Origin: Oryza sativa Japonica Group
Lineage: Eukaryota > Streptophyta > Magnoliopsida > Poales > Poaceae
Direction of reading: 5' to 3'
Assembly: GCF_034140825.1 (NCBI RefSeq)
Contig: NC_089036.1
Location: forward strand, 1,135,001 to 1,199,000
Length of the DNA stretch: 64,000 nt
Positions 12,328 through 24,878 of the stretch are shown here, piece after piece. Position 1 is the first letter of the stretch; each line of letters starts with the position of its first letter. The notes beneath the pieces were generated by a model. It saw only the letters and a program-made list of their open reading frames with translations. It did not search any database and was not told where the DNA came from. Position numbers and translations under genes: made by a program.

Positions 12328-14477
12328 TCATTTGTTAGAAATAATACCATTAATTGTTCTAAAGTAAGCGTAATTCTAGAATGTATGCATTCAAACCTTG
12401 ATTCCTTAAATCATTAATAATATATTTGTTATGAAAAAAACTTCCTTCTGATTATATTTTAAATAAATTTTATAAATATATAAAAACAATAATGAGACAT
12501 GTGCATTGTGTGGATGTTCGAAATGACAAAGAAAATAACGAAGCCATTATAGTCGTCAAGCTTATTTTCCCCACATAACTAAAACGTGGTTGCAAATGTG
12601 GGTTCCATATTATCACGTATACTCACGTGATCATGTCACATCTTGATGGGGAAAAAAAATCAGGAGCCGCACCGACTCAAAGGTTGCTTAGGCTTCGTTC
12701 GATTGCTCTGGAGGGGGAGTCTAAAATTAATTAAATATTAATTATTACAAATTTAAGAACTGAATTTATTTGTTTTTAAACAACTTCTATATATAAATAT
12801 TTTTTTAAAAAATTAAATACACCATTTATCAGTTTGAAAAACATGCTAATGAAAACGAGATAGTTGAAGTTTGGAGTTGAAGAATATAACATGGCCTTAG
12901 TAGGAACTTATTGTTCCTTTCTCCGATGATCTTCGACCTGAAGATGGGCCAGGAATGTAGTCAAAATTGTACATATTACCCCTTTCCGTATTCTCGTTTT
13001 ATAAATAGGCCCTCTAGAAAATTTATTTTAAAATAGACCCTTAACTCAACGGCATTAGCAATGGACCGAAGTATGACACATCGGTGTTACAAATTTTGTC
13101 GTTGAGAATTGAGATCCTCGCTAAGCTAGCACAAACTCTATGTCGAATTGTCAACAGGTGGTTGCCGCCAAAAACATTGGCGCAAACATTATACATAATT
13201 TGAGAAATTAGCTTACATTTAGCCAGAAACCAACGAGTGAATGGTAATTTAGTAATCTGTTGATTACGTTTACATAATATTTACATCATTACTTAAGGGC
13301 ATATTTGTTGGTTAATCTATCAGTTTACGTCAAGCTCAGGCCAGCTCAGTAAGGTTCTTGTATTTTGATGTCAAGGTTGATGCTGGGTTTATTTTTAGAA
13401 CAAATTTTTAGTCGGTCTATTTGTAGAACAAGAACATAAGTAGGACTAAGATGTAAAAATTCCGGGGTCTCGTGAATCTGTGATAGTGATAAATCTGTCC
13501 TAAATTGTAATGAGGACAAGAGTTCATAAATCTAAAATAGGTAGTACAGCGACAACTCCCCCTGCAGTGTGAAAAACAACAGGTTTATGGTTCTATACGT
13601 ACTATTAATAAACGTGTATGCGCGTGTGAAATTGGGCATAAATACATTTTGTTCCAGAGGAATTTGGTTCAGATATAAAAGGTACACGCATGGTGAACCT
13701 CACGAAATGGAACACTGTTGACTGACCAGTATGTACAGTGCGCTCCATGTTTAACATGCACATGACCATCTTGACCAAAACTAGCCCTAGATACTACAAA
13801 CCCATGATTGATCTTAATTAACGGCAATTATATTCTCTGCCCTGTTTTTACCATTAACGCTTAAACGAAATGTTGCGAACTGCAAGTCGTCCTGGAGCAT
13901 CTCCAAGCTAGACATCTCTTAAACCTTGCTCTCCATTTACGGTCCCATCTTTTTACTTAATCACGGAATAAGCTAAACGATATATTTGCAAACGAAAAAT
14001 AATTTATGAATAAATATATATATGTATATGTATGTTCTTAGTGATTTAAAAGTATAGGCTAAAAAATAAACTTCAATGAAAAACTCTAAAACCAACTCTA
14101 AATTTAAAGTTAAAATTTCAAATTTTGGCTAATGAGTATTAGCATATCATCTTTTACCCATTTGATAAGCTAGCTAGTCAAAGATTCATCTCTATATTTT
14201 TCATGTGCTCTAACATGCAATATCCTCTCCAAACTACACTCTTCATTTTTTTTGTGGGATCCACATTTCAGTCTATATCTCATTTTTCCTTCTCTTCAGC
14301 ACAAATGAGTGATTTGACCAGCTATTATTCTGGCTTGCTAGATTTGGCCAGCAAAGGAGTGATTTTACTAGCGGGATGGCTCGGTCAACCAAATATAGCA
14401 AGTCTCTTGGTTTGTTTTTTTCTCGGGGTTTGCCTAATTTTGACGTGACGAGAGATCCACCTTTCTTGGAGATGCTC

Positions 14478-14813
14478 AAATTTTTAGTTGGGTGCCAATT
14501 TTTTTAAGTATATGGACACACATTTAAAGTATTAAACGTAAACTAATAACAAAACAAATTACAGATTCCGCCTGTAAACTGCGAGACGAATTTATTAAGC
14601 CTAATTAATCCGTCATTAGCAAATGTTTACTGTAGCACCACATTATCAAATCATAGCGTAATTAGGCTCAAAAGATTCGTCTCGTAATTTACATGCAAAA
14701 TGTGCAATTGATTTTTTTTCGTACACATTTAATACTCCATGCATGTATCCAAACATTTAATGTGACGGAAAAGTTGGAAGTTTGATGAAAAAATTTTGAA
14801 TCTAAACACGGCC
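14478..14813. mobile_element. Tourist-type MITE, decayed left end
   Basis: The interior (CCTAATTAATCCGTCATTAGCA and CATTTAATACTCCATGCATG) matches the other Tourist copies in this window. The right end CTAAACACGGCC is recognisable. The left end has drifted, so that border is approximate. Confidence 0.65.
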
Positions 14814-14837
14814 ATAGTAATGCAGCTTTCGATATTT

Positions 14838-15035
14838 AGACTGTTCGGAGCTCTTTGTTCCCAACTCCTCTTTTCGTTTTACGCGCGCACGTTTTTCAAA
14901 CTGCTAAACGGTGTGTTTTTTTATAAAAAGTTTCTATACGAAAGTTGCTTAAAAAAATCATATTGATTCATTTTTTTAAAAAAATAGTAAAAACTTAATT
15001 AATCATACGCTAATGGATCGCTCTGTTTTATTTGC
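14838..15035. mobile_element. Partial hAT-like or unclassified MITE
   Basis: It begins GAGCTCTTTGTTCCCAACTC and has a CGTTTTACGCGCGCACG plus ACTGCTAAACGGTG block. This family is common in rice; a relative lies inside the MULE at 29685-29999. No target duplication could be seen. Confidence 0.4.
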
Positions 15036-15189
15036 ACACAACTTGGGGGTTAGGAATACGGGTTTCCAAAGTCCAAACGCAGCCGGCTGGTTGACGAAGA
15101 TGACAATGTGAACGCAGTGGAGTAGTGCGTGGTGGAGGGACAGGAGGGTGCAACATTGTGACATATGCATGCATATTCAGTAGTAGTAA

Positions 15190-15534
15190 GGTGGCGTATT
15201 TGGATTTCCCGTCAATCGGATCTTTGGATACTAATCTGAGAGCTACTAATTGTAACATAGAGTACTTACAAAACTAATTGCAAAAAATAAGAGCTAATTC
15301 ATGAGACAAATTTTTTTAACCTAATTAATTCATAATTAACACATGTTTACTGTAGCATCACATATGCTAATATAGATTAATTAAGCTCAATAGATCCATC
15401 TCACGAATTAGTCCAATGTTATGTAATAGGTTTTGTCATTAGTCTACGTTTAATGCTTCTAATTAGTGTCACAACATCCGATGTGGCAGGGATTAAAATT
15501 TAATCCCTGGATCCAAACAGAGTCTAAATCTCCA
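15190..15534. mobile_element. Tourist-type MITE, 345 bp
   Basis: A TAA duplication sits on both sides (15187-15189 and 15535-15537). The interior has the family's AACCTAATTAATTCATAATTA and TTACTGTAGCATCACAT blocks. The ends have drifted more than in the 11427 copy. Confidence 0.75.
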
Positions 15535-16267
15535 TCATCTAGTATATGTTTAGGTTGGACATTGACTGAATAGCAGAGGTTATCGTTGACTCTGCTCTGG
15601 TTCAATTAAACAAACTAATGTTGTATTTAGGGGGGAAATTATGCCAAAATTTTAAAATTATAACAAGAACTCTTGTATTTGATTTAGTTAATGAAATTAA
15701 ATAAGTTTATAATATTATAATAATAGTACTTTTTATTCAATTCTATGCATAGTATTTGTTTTGTTTTGTTTTCAAAATAAGTGTTTGAGAAATAATTGAT
15801 GATCGGAGTTTTAAAACATAAAATATTATTTTTTTTACCGGAAAAAGTACTATACAAAACCAACACTGCCAGCCATGTGTGTCATAGCAACAGGCCTAAC
15901 AGAAGACCGATGGATGGGTCAGCGGATGCAGCAACAAATCGGCAAAAAATGGTTCCTTATCTCCAGGGGTATCCCTTCGATTTCGCTAATTACAACGGGA
16001 AATTCCAAAAGAAAAACTGAAATGATAGTAGAAATCACGTGGTTTACTGATCATTGGACAGTGGGTGATGGCACTGGCCTTTGTTCATTCCATCGAAGGT
16101 GACAGTGACCGGCCAGCACCTGTACTGCGAGCATTTTCACGTGTTCATGTACCCTTTTATTCATAAAAATAAACATTCTAAGTACTTCAAATTTATTACA
16201 AATACTAAAATATCATAGTACTATTCGTCTTATAAATTACTTCTTATTTAAATTTCGTTTATCCTAC

Positions 16268-16708
16268 TGTCGAAACAAGAATTCGACAATAATAAAATAG
16301 GGTAGCGCACGAGACCTAAAAGTGAATGGATGCGGAGACAAGGATTTAGACAGGTTCAGGCTCTCTCGATGAGATGTAATACCCTACTCCTGTTTGGGGA
16401 TTTGAATCCGTCGGGTGTATTATAGATCTGACGATCTAGTTGTGAATTATACCCCCTAGAGGGCCTCCTGCCCACCTTATATAGGATGGGGGGCAGGATT
16501 ACAAGATAGAAACCTTAACCAATACGATATCAGTTTCCTAAATCTACTTTACAATATTATCAAATCAGGACTTTAGGCCGTTCCATAATATACAAGGAAA
16601 CGTAATACCCAAGTCATGATCCGTTACATATTTCATAAATATAAGTTATCCCCTATAACCAGTCGGATAACCATACCGTGTGTGTATGAGGTACCCATAA
16701 TCTCCACA
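16268..16708 (-). mobile_element. Solo LTR, probably Ty3/gypsy, 441 bp
   Basis: The stretch begins TG and ends CA and is flanked by a perfect 5-bp duplication CCTAC (16263-16267 and 16709-16713). Read on the minus strand it has a TATATAAGG promoter box and a pyrimidine/CCC-rich stretch typical of rice gypsy LTRs. No internal region or second LTR is present, so this is a solo LTR fossil left by LTR-LTR recombination. The perfect duplication suggests an insertion that is not very old. Confidence 0.8.
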
Positions 16709-17626
16709 CCTACATCAACCTGTCCTCCCATCCCCTATACATTTCTCATTAAATGAGGAGCGTCAAAGTTCTATCTTCTTGATCTTAATATCTACTTAAA
16801 TAAGCTAGAAATGCTTATATTTGTGGATGAAAGAGGATATATCATATTATGGGGATGTTTGGTTATTAATGAGATTGGTTGACAATATGATATTGAATCT
16901 TATCGAGGTAAGGTAGAAGAAGACATGAACTGATTTTATGTTTTATTGATTTACTACGCGATGACTTTATTGAAAAAGATCATGCTCACAATATCTTTTT
17001 TCACTTAGGACTAGATATCCATATTATCACCATTAGTATTATAGGAGTGTTTGGTTCATAGCCACATTTTACCAAATGTTTAGCAAAGTTCAATCAATCT
17101 GGTCTAACGTTTAGTTTTTTATATCGCTTTTGTGGCATGCTACAAAATCCTTCCTAAAGTTTGTGTAATTCAATAAGGATTTCCTAGCCACACAAATTAT
17201 GGTAAAGCAGCACCTCAGTTCAAAACGTTTAGCAAATTGAAACATGCAGCCAAACAACCCAACCCAATAAGACAATGACGCCGCACAACGTACAGTTCAT
17301 ATGGGAAAGCCATTTTACCAAATAGTGATATTTTTATAATGAAAATTTGACTATCAAAATATGACGTCATACAAGTATCATAATTACTTAACACTTCACA
17401 TATATAAGTTTCTCAATATGTAGATTGAGTTTTGAGTTAGAATTTTCTTTTGGAATGATATGACACAGGAGAGATACTCAATATTCATCAAAATATTTAA
17501 ATATTTTTTATAATTAATTTGTTCGGGAGTTTATAACTAATTAAACCACCTGATCAGCACAGTCAGCAACTCAGCATTATTCAAGCGCTTGTGGATCCCA
17601 CACACACTTCCCATCTTCGATCTTCC

Positions 17627-17633
17627 TATAAAT
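17627..17633 (+). promoter_or_regulatory. TATA box of the terpene synthase
   Basis: TATAAAT lies 138 bases upstream of the start ATG at 17771, in a suitable CCTATAAATG context. It implies a leader of roughly 100 bases. Confidence 0.6.
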
Positions 17634-17770
17634 GAAGTGGCCATGCATTCCACTTTTTCCATCCCATCTAAACTCGCTTGAGCTTGATATGCCACAGATC
17701 AAGGCTTAGAAGAGATAGCTAATTACTCTACGCTAATTAATCCAGCAGCTTAGCTTAGCATAGCTTATCT

Positions 17771-20700
17771 ATGGTTTGCCACGTCTTCTCGTCCTTCTCC
17801 TCCTCCCTAATTCGTGTGCTGGAGGCGCCGCTGCTCCTTCCAGCTGCTTCGGCTTCTTCTTCTTCTTCTTCTTCTCCGGCGAGCCGGAGCGGTGGCCGCC
17901 GCCGCCGTGCAGCCCACGTCCGCCCTTCGCCGGCGATCTATCCCGGCCGCCAAGAACTTGCCTCTCACTCATCCATGCTACCCACCGACTTCGACATCAA
18001 GGTAAGCTACGTACCCTAATTAAACAATTATTTAGGTAGCTACTTTCTCTATTTTGTACTATTATAGTCATTTTGTTTTTTCCAATCAGAATGTCAAATA
18101 TGTTTTTATGCTACTCCCTTCGTAGCAAGAGTTAGAAATATTTTATATTTAAGTTCTTTTGCAAATAAGTTGTTACTATTTGTAAGTCTCTATATATGCA
18201 AGACTTTAATAGATAAGTAAATTAAATGTTTGATCAGAGATCATCCGATGAGTCATCTTAATACTCATTGCATTTGTTGCATACGTGTGCATGCAATTCT
18301 TGATCTTTGCTATATGTAGAATAAGTTAATTTTTCTTTGATCATGGTGCCAAAAGTAATATGTATAATTTTTATGAAAGAAGGGAGCTAGTATGTTTGTT
18401 TTATATTAAAAATGTTATTAAAAGTTTAACTTACATAAAAGTCAAAACGAACATGTTATCAAATAGTGAAAATTAGGTAGCTAATAATGAACACCATGCA
18501 TGATACTACTAATCAATATATTTGATTAATTGCTAATCTAGCTCGTGTTTAATTGATCTGCAGGTGTTGATTGAGCGGCACGAAGCCCTGACGGACGACG
18601 TGCAGGAGATGCTGCAGCATCAACGCCGGCGACACCAGAAGACGGCGAGCGGCGGCCGGGAGCGGATAGCCACCGTCGACCACCTCAGGCGCCTCTGCAT
18701 GGACCACTACTTCCAAGACGAGGTCGACGACGCCATGGACGCCTGCCTGCTCGAGGAGCTCGCCCATGGCGGCGACCTGCTTGACGCCACCCTCGCCTTC
18801 CGCCTCATGAGAGAAGCTGGCCACCATGTCTCAGCAGGTGAGATGATCACTCTTTATGTGCGAACGCGCGAAAGGGTTGCACGTCAATACTTTAGAAGAA
18901 AAAAATTATAGTTACACAACGCAATCAGCTAGATCGGCTTATACCAGGAGAAGGGAGAAAAAGCAAAATAAAAAGCTGAAGCTTAAAAAACTACAGCGGC
19001 TAAATACAAAACTCCAAGCAGTTGAGAGGGGCCGAGCCACGCTACACTCCCAACAAATCCCAAAAACGGCAACACCAGCTAAAGAACACAGATGGCCCTC
19101 CGAGGGTGTGAGATGATCACACACTAATGATCATATATCATATGTTACAGATTAATCAATCAACTAACCATGATTAATTGTCAATTGCAGATGAGGTTCT
19201 TGGAAGATTCACAGATGATAATGGCGAATTCAGGCTCGATTACAGAAAGGACATCAGAGGGTTACTCAGCCTGCAAGACATATCACACATGAACATTGGA
19301 CAAGAAGCCTCACTCTGCAAGGCAAAGGAGTTCTCAACCAGGAACCTTGAATCTGCCATCAACTACCTCGAGCCAAATCTTGCAAGATATGTGAGGCAGT
19401 CGCTGGATCATCCCTACCATGTCAGCCTGAATCAGTACAAGGCCAGGCACCATCTCAGCTACCTCCAGACCTTGCCTATCCGGTGCACTGCCATGGAGGA
19501 GCTCGCACTTGCAGACTTCCAGCTCAACAAGCTACTCCATCAGATGGAGATGCAGGAGATCAAAAGGTACATATTACAGTACATACATTATTGAATCATT
19601 GATATACATACTAGCTAGCTAGCTACTCCCCCCGTCCCAAAATATAAGAACATAGGATTAGATGTGATATTTTCCAATACTATGAATATGGACAAACATC
19701 ATGTCCAGATTTGTAGTGCTATAAAATATCTCATCTAGTACTTGTTATAATTTAATTTTTGTTGTAACAAAACAACAATGATTCTTACTTAGTTGAAACA
19801 CACTTGTATCGAACAATAGTACGATTCATAGAATCATAGAAACTTACTATCTCCGTTCTAGAATGTAAAAGGCTTTAGTGTTTAACACGGTAATCAAGAA
19901 AGTAGGTAGAATTAGGTGGTGTTTGAATCTCCTGAAGACGAAGATGAAGATAAAGATTAAGTGTTTCATACAAACTTGAAAGATGGATTGATCTGATTTT
20001 TTAGAACAACTTTCATATAAAAAGTTTTCGTATGAAACGCACCGTTTAGTAGTATGAAAAGCGTGCCAATTTATCCAAAAGTTTATCTACTTTTTTAGTG
20101 GATTCGAAAGGGACCTTAAATGGAGAGATGTTGTGATTAGGGTTGTGAACCTATAATTGGTTGGAAAAAGAATATCAATGGAGAAATTATAATATGTTGG
20201 GATAAATTCTTAGTTGTAGAAAGGAAGGAATACATGCATAGTCATAGCTACTTGCTATAGTTTAATTTCCTGTATTAATTGAACAACCGTGTTTCTTCTT
20301 AATTAGTTAGTTGAAACACACTTGTATCAAACAACTGTAAGAATATTCATAAGTAGGAGTAGTACCTTGCTCTTCCATGCATAGCTACTTGCTGTAATTA
20401 ATTTCCTGTATTAATTGAACAACCGTGTTTCTTCTTAATTAGTTGAAACGTGCACGCTTGTATATATCAAACAACTGTAAGATTCATAGTACCTTACTCC
20501 TAGCTACTTGCTGAGTAATTTCCTGTATTGACTGAACAACAGTGTTTCTTCTTAATTACTTTATTCATTTTATAATATAAAAGATTTTAGATAGATGTAA
20601 CATATACTAGTACAATAATGAATCTAAACAGTCTGACACATCCTAGTACCAGATTCATTGTACTAATATGTGTCCCATCCACCTAAAATCTTTTATATTA

Positions 20701-22737
20701 TAGGACGGAGAGAGTATCAAACAACAATGTGATTCGTAGTAACTTACATGCATGCCAACTACTTGCTGTATTAATTGAAACAACAGTGATTCTTCCTAAT
20801 TAGTTGAGCAGTTGTATCAAACAGCAGTGGTTCATAGTTAATTTGCTGGATTAAACTTTGACTATGAGTGTCTGAAAATGATAATATGAACTATGCATGC
20901 AGATGGTGGATGGACCTGGGATTGGCTCAAGAAATACCAGTTGCCAGGGACCAGGTTCAGAAATGGTTTGTGTGGATGATGACAGCCATCCAGGGTGCCT
21001 CCTTGTCAAGATGCAGAATTGAACTCACAAAGATCGTCTCCTTTGTCTATATTGTGGATGATATTTTTGATCTGGTTGGCACACGTGAGGAGCTCTCCTG
21101 CTTCACTCAGGCAATCAGAATGTAAGTCTCAGCTTAAGATAGATAATTAACATGAGTCTTCAACATACATTTGATTTTCCCTATTCTCTTTTTTCTTATT
21201 CACTGGATTATTTGCTCTACACATAGAGATATGATTTTTCAAAAACTTCTTGTCTAGCTATTTTATTTCTTAGACTACTTATTACTAATATAAGCCATTT
21301 GTTACATTTATAATATTTAATATTTAATTTGTCCCTATAATCAAGTAGATATATACCATCAACTTTCATTCGCGAATAATCTATTTAGAACAGAGCCTTA
21401 ATTTAAATTGTTATTATGATTATAAGTAACAATTAATAATGATTTTTTTACAGGTGGGACCTTGCAGCTGCTGATTCCTTACCTAGCTGCATGAGATCAT
21501 GCTTCAGGGCTCTACACACAGTTACAAATGACATCGCAGATATGGTCGAGAGAGAACATGGAGTAAACCCTATCAATCATCTGAAGAAAGCTGTAAGTAA
21601 TTTTTCGTTTGTGTTAGAACATTTTTTTAAAAAAATCTCATTCACAACGAATTTGCAGCAGGACTGACCATGCATATGCAATGCAATTGACTGAACTTTC
21701 TTTCTACCATGTGTATCTTGTGCAGTGGGCAATGCTGTTTGATGGATTCATGACAGAGACAAAATGGTTGTCTGCTGGCCAGGTTCCTGACTCAGAGGAA
21801 TACCTAAGAAATGGAGTTGTCACCTCAGGAGTGCCACTTGTATTTGTACACCTGCTGTTCATGCTAGGGCATGATGTGAGCCAAAATGCAGCAGAGTTTG
21901 TTGATCACATCCCTCCTGTCATCTCCTGCCCAGCAAAAATCTTGAGACTCTGGGATGACCTGGGCAGTGCCAAGGTCAATACCTTTTTCTCACCATGTCA
22001 AACATGCTACTCCCGGCCCTTCAATTTCTTTAATATAGATAATGTCGTTGTCTTCTGTACATACATCGTCTGGCTACTGTATTTGGTTTATACTTTAAGT
22101 ATGACTTACATTTTTTTTCATATTTACATAATTTTATTTCTAATAATATGAATAGTTAAACACATGTTAAAAATCAACGATGTCATATTTATTAAAAACC
22201 GGGGGAAGTAATTACTACACACTTATACGTAGCAAATTAATCTTATTCTTCTTTGAAATCTTATTCTCATGTTTTAAATCAGCGCCCACACACACATCAA
22301 AGCAATATGGTATCTCTGATATCTTCTCTAAGGATTGTAAAAATATAATTATTTTAAAAAAATGTTTAAAGTTGTATGGGAGATTGATCTTTGCTGGGCC
22401 TATCGTGAACTGAAAATGTATGAAATAAAAATTGTAGGATGAGGCACAAGAAGGATTGGACGGATCGTACAAGGAGCTATACCTCAAGGAGAACCCGGGG
22501 CTCGCCGCTGGCGAGGCGGAGGAGCACGTGCGGCGGCTGATCGCGGGCGAGTGGGAGGAGCTCAACCGGGAGTGCTTCTCCGCTAGCCCCAGTAGATCGT
22601 CGCCGGCGACGACCTTCCCCGCCGGCTTCACGCAGGCGGCGCTCAACGCCGCCAGGATGGTCGGCGTCATGTATGGCTACGACGGCGAGCGGCGGCTCCC
22701 CGTCCTCGACGACTACGTCAGGATGCTGCTCTTCTGA
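17771..22737 (+). CDS. LIS: Plastid terpene synthase, TPS-g-like S-linalool synthase
   Basis: It would convert geranyl diphosphate to linalool (possibly also farnesyl diphosphate to nerolidol), an acyclic volatile made in leaf plastids and induced by herbivory. Seven exons (17771-18001, 18564-18837, 19191-19566, 20903-21121, 21454-21592, 21726-21974, 22438-22737) give 595 residues, full length for the family. A Ser/Ala/Arg-rich transit peptide covers about residues 1-55. The metal-binding DDxxD motif is DDIFD (346-350). The second metal site, DDLGSAKDE (490-498), keeps D490, S494 and E498 at correct spacing and is split by intron 6. The RR(x)8W motif of cyclising monoterpene synthases is absent, as in TPS-g enzymes making acyclic products. 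Introns 2 and 3 carry a LINE fragment and a repeat array. The sequence matches my memory of rice LIS (Os02g0121700); not verified by search. Confidence 0.88.
18851..19107 (-). mobile_element. 5'-truncated LINE (L1-like) in terpene synthase intron 2
   Basis: The 257-bp insert is bracketed by a perfect 13-bp duplication GTGAGATGATCAC (18838-18850 and 19108-19120). On the minus strand it ends with TATTGACGTGCAACCCTTTCG, close to the common 3' tail of rice L1 elements, as I recall it. No long reading frame remains. The left duplication begins at the first base of intron 2, so the insertion copied the splice donor. Confidence 0.8.
19624..19735. mobile_element. Stowaway MITE end, incomplete
   Basis: It begins with TACTCCCCCCGTCCCAAAATATAAGA, the usual Stowaway left end, followed by GGATTAGATGTGATATTTTCC. 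No matching right end is found nearby, so the copy is broken or decayed. Confidence 0.55.
20245..20850 (+). repeat. Degenerate tandem repeat array in terpene synthase intron 3
   Basis: Four units of about 105-120 bp start near 20245, 20380, 20498 and 20755. Each has TACTTGCT, then CCTGTATTAATTGAACAAC, then GTTTCTTCTTAATTAGTTGA, then TGTATCAAACAAC, then GATTCATAGTA. A fifth, more diverged unit lies apart at 19738-19840. The third full unit is interrupted by a MITE at 20557-20716. Units are clearly related by eye; I have not aligned them. Confidence 0.8.
20557..20716. mobile_element. Stowaway MITE, 160 bp, nested in the repeat array
   Basis: It has TA at both ends. The left arm contains TATAATATAAAAGATTTTAG, and the right arm the complement ending GGACGGAGAGAGTA. 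It interrupts one unit of the intron 3 array, so it inserted after the array formed. Confidence 0.85.
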
Positions 22738-23680
22738 ATTCGATCGATTGATTCGACCTGAATTTTAATTTCATCCATGTATGAACCTCATCATCGTCCA
22801 TGCATAATGGCGTGTAGAGATTAATTGTGGATTAGGTCTTTGTAAATAGGATTATAGTTAGTTGAGTGAGGGAGATAGTACTGGTCGATTTTGTAGTAAA
22901 TAAATATGATGAATTTTTACTCCCTCCATTATACATATTATAAGGTGTTTTAGTTTTTTTTTCCTATGATAAACTAATTTCAAATTGAATGAATTTGGGC
23001 ATGTAATTTATTGCCAAAGTTTCATTTTGGATTACTCTTTAACTTATGTTTTTATTTTGGACCATATAATTCTACATTAATTTGTTGCACTTTAGACCAC
23101 TTCAAACCACTTTCTGTAACCATATATCAACTCTAGCACTGTAATAAACTCCCTCACCATGCTCAAGCCACAATTGATAATTTTGTTGGCAGAGTGGCGT
23201 ACATGGCTAGAGAAAGCCTTAGGATGATAAAAAAAACAACAAATGTAAATTTACCTAGTACAAAAATGAAATGATTAGTCAAAGGGTGGTTCAGAGAAAA
23301 GACTTAACAATAAAATGTGGTAAAAAAGTGCCATTCACTCTCTTTAATTTTCACAGAAAATATAGCAATATTTTTTACACAAAACAAATATATATTTAAT
23401 GGTGAAATGTAGATGGTGCTATGTTTTTTCATAACTTTGATCGAACTTGAAAAAAGTTTGAAGTTAAAACAAACCTTTTCATGCCCTGCAGCATGGAACA
23501 TAGAGACGCGCAATTTTTTTTTCTAAAAATTATGGGCGTGTATTTGGACAATGGATACGAATAAAAATCATCAAGAGCCTTTTGCATTCATACGAGCGCA
23601 TAATAAACTTGGAGTCGAAATACTAAAAAATGTGAAAATTGAAAACAAAAACATCAATATGAGGATGACAAGTGGGGCCC
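22738..23680. other. Terpene synthase 3' flank and spacer
   Basis: The first 200 bases are the 3' UTR, with AATAAATATGA near 22899 as a likely polyadenylation signal. A single Stowaway left end (TACTCCCTCCATTATACATATTATAAGG) starts at 22919. The rest is AT-rich with no gene seen. Confidence 0.5.
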
Positions 23681-24878
23681 ACCGGGGGAGGGGGTCCTAC
23701 ATGTCATACTGGTCACGGGCCGTGCTGCCAAGCTGTCAATCCCAAATTCACCTCTCGCCGTCACGCGAATTCCGGCGGCGACCCACCTGCCCGGCGGCCG
23801 GCTACCCCCGCCACGCACCACCGCCGGATCAAGCCTCCCTGCCACAAACCAGGAGCTCTTCCTCGCCGGCGCTCTCCTCATCCACCCGTAGCAGGTGACC
23901 ATCTCTCCTTCGCGCGCTCTCCTTTGCAAGGGCAAGGAAGCCCTACCTTGCTTGGATGACTTGAATCCAAACCGGATCTCGCTTGTGCCGATGTGTTTTG
24001 GTTTCAATCCTCTACTGGTATTCGCAGCTATATTTCCATTCCCCCACCCCGCGTTTAGTCCCCATCGCGTCTAGTATGACGATTTTTTTTTTTACCATAG
24101 ATTGGGGGTTTGGAAGTAGATTGTATGTTGGATTCCACTCTGTTGGATTGAAATACTCTAATCATTGTTTGCAGAACCCAGATTGGTGAAGTTTCCCTGG
24201 TGTGGAAATTTTTTCATTGTGCTCTTCAATGTTGTTTGTACTATCATAAACATCAAAAGTAGTTCAGATTCTCTGCTGCATAATTCACACTAAATGTCCC
24301 ATCACGAAAATATCCTCTGCGTTGTTAGTGATACACTGATAATCTGATATACATGTGAATAGGTATGGTATAGTTATCTGCGGTAGAATACTATGGAACC
24401 CATGCCTAGGCTTATTTTTGTGTATGATTTGGATTTTAGAGAGGCCCTGGAAATGTGTGAAGTGGTTAGAAATTTTAGGTGTAACTGTAATTCACAGGCT
24501 AATGTTCTATGTATGTGTCATAATCGGCTTCTGAATCTTTTCAACACTGAATGGCAATATAAAGGTGGTGTAATTTTGACTCACCAATCGTGAATCATCA
24601 TGGATTTGTGAACCATAGCATTTTTTGTCATCTTTTCTGCATTCCAGCCTGTGACTAACATTGTATCTTACATGGAATTTCCTGGAATGCATTACTCAAT
24701 CTATGATCTGCAAAATGAAGCCCAACAGTTTCAGTTGATTTTGATATTTCCAAGATGCATTTCTGTTAATATTTTTTTATGATACTCAGTTGACAAAAGA
24801 TAATCAATCATATTCTTTTTTTTGTTCAAATTTCTGTCGATGCTGATGTATGATTGCTTTGTTATTTTCTGTGTAGGA

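Larger units (their letters stand above)
10828..17625. other. Repeat-rich spacer without genes, 6.8 kb
   Basis: From the HVA22 stop to the terpene synthase promoter I find no coding exon. The first 300-500 bases are the HVA22 3' UTR and flank. The rest holds the listed MITEs and one solo LTR. It also has unassigned AT-rich segments near 12700-12900 and 17040-17290; the latter starts GTGTTTGGTT and ends AACCAAAC-like (AGCCAAACAACC), so is probably another decayed MITE. Confidence 0.6.

Noticed and set aside
15796-16102. Two overlapping short frames in the spacer
   Set aside because: They lack splice context, codon bias or any recognisable motif, and lie among repeats.
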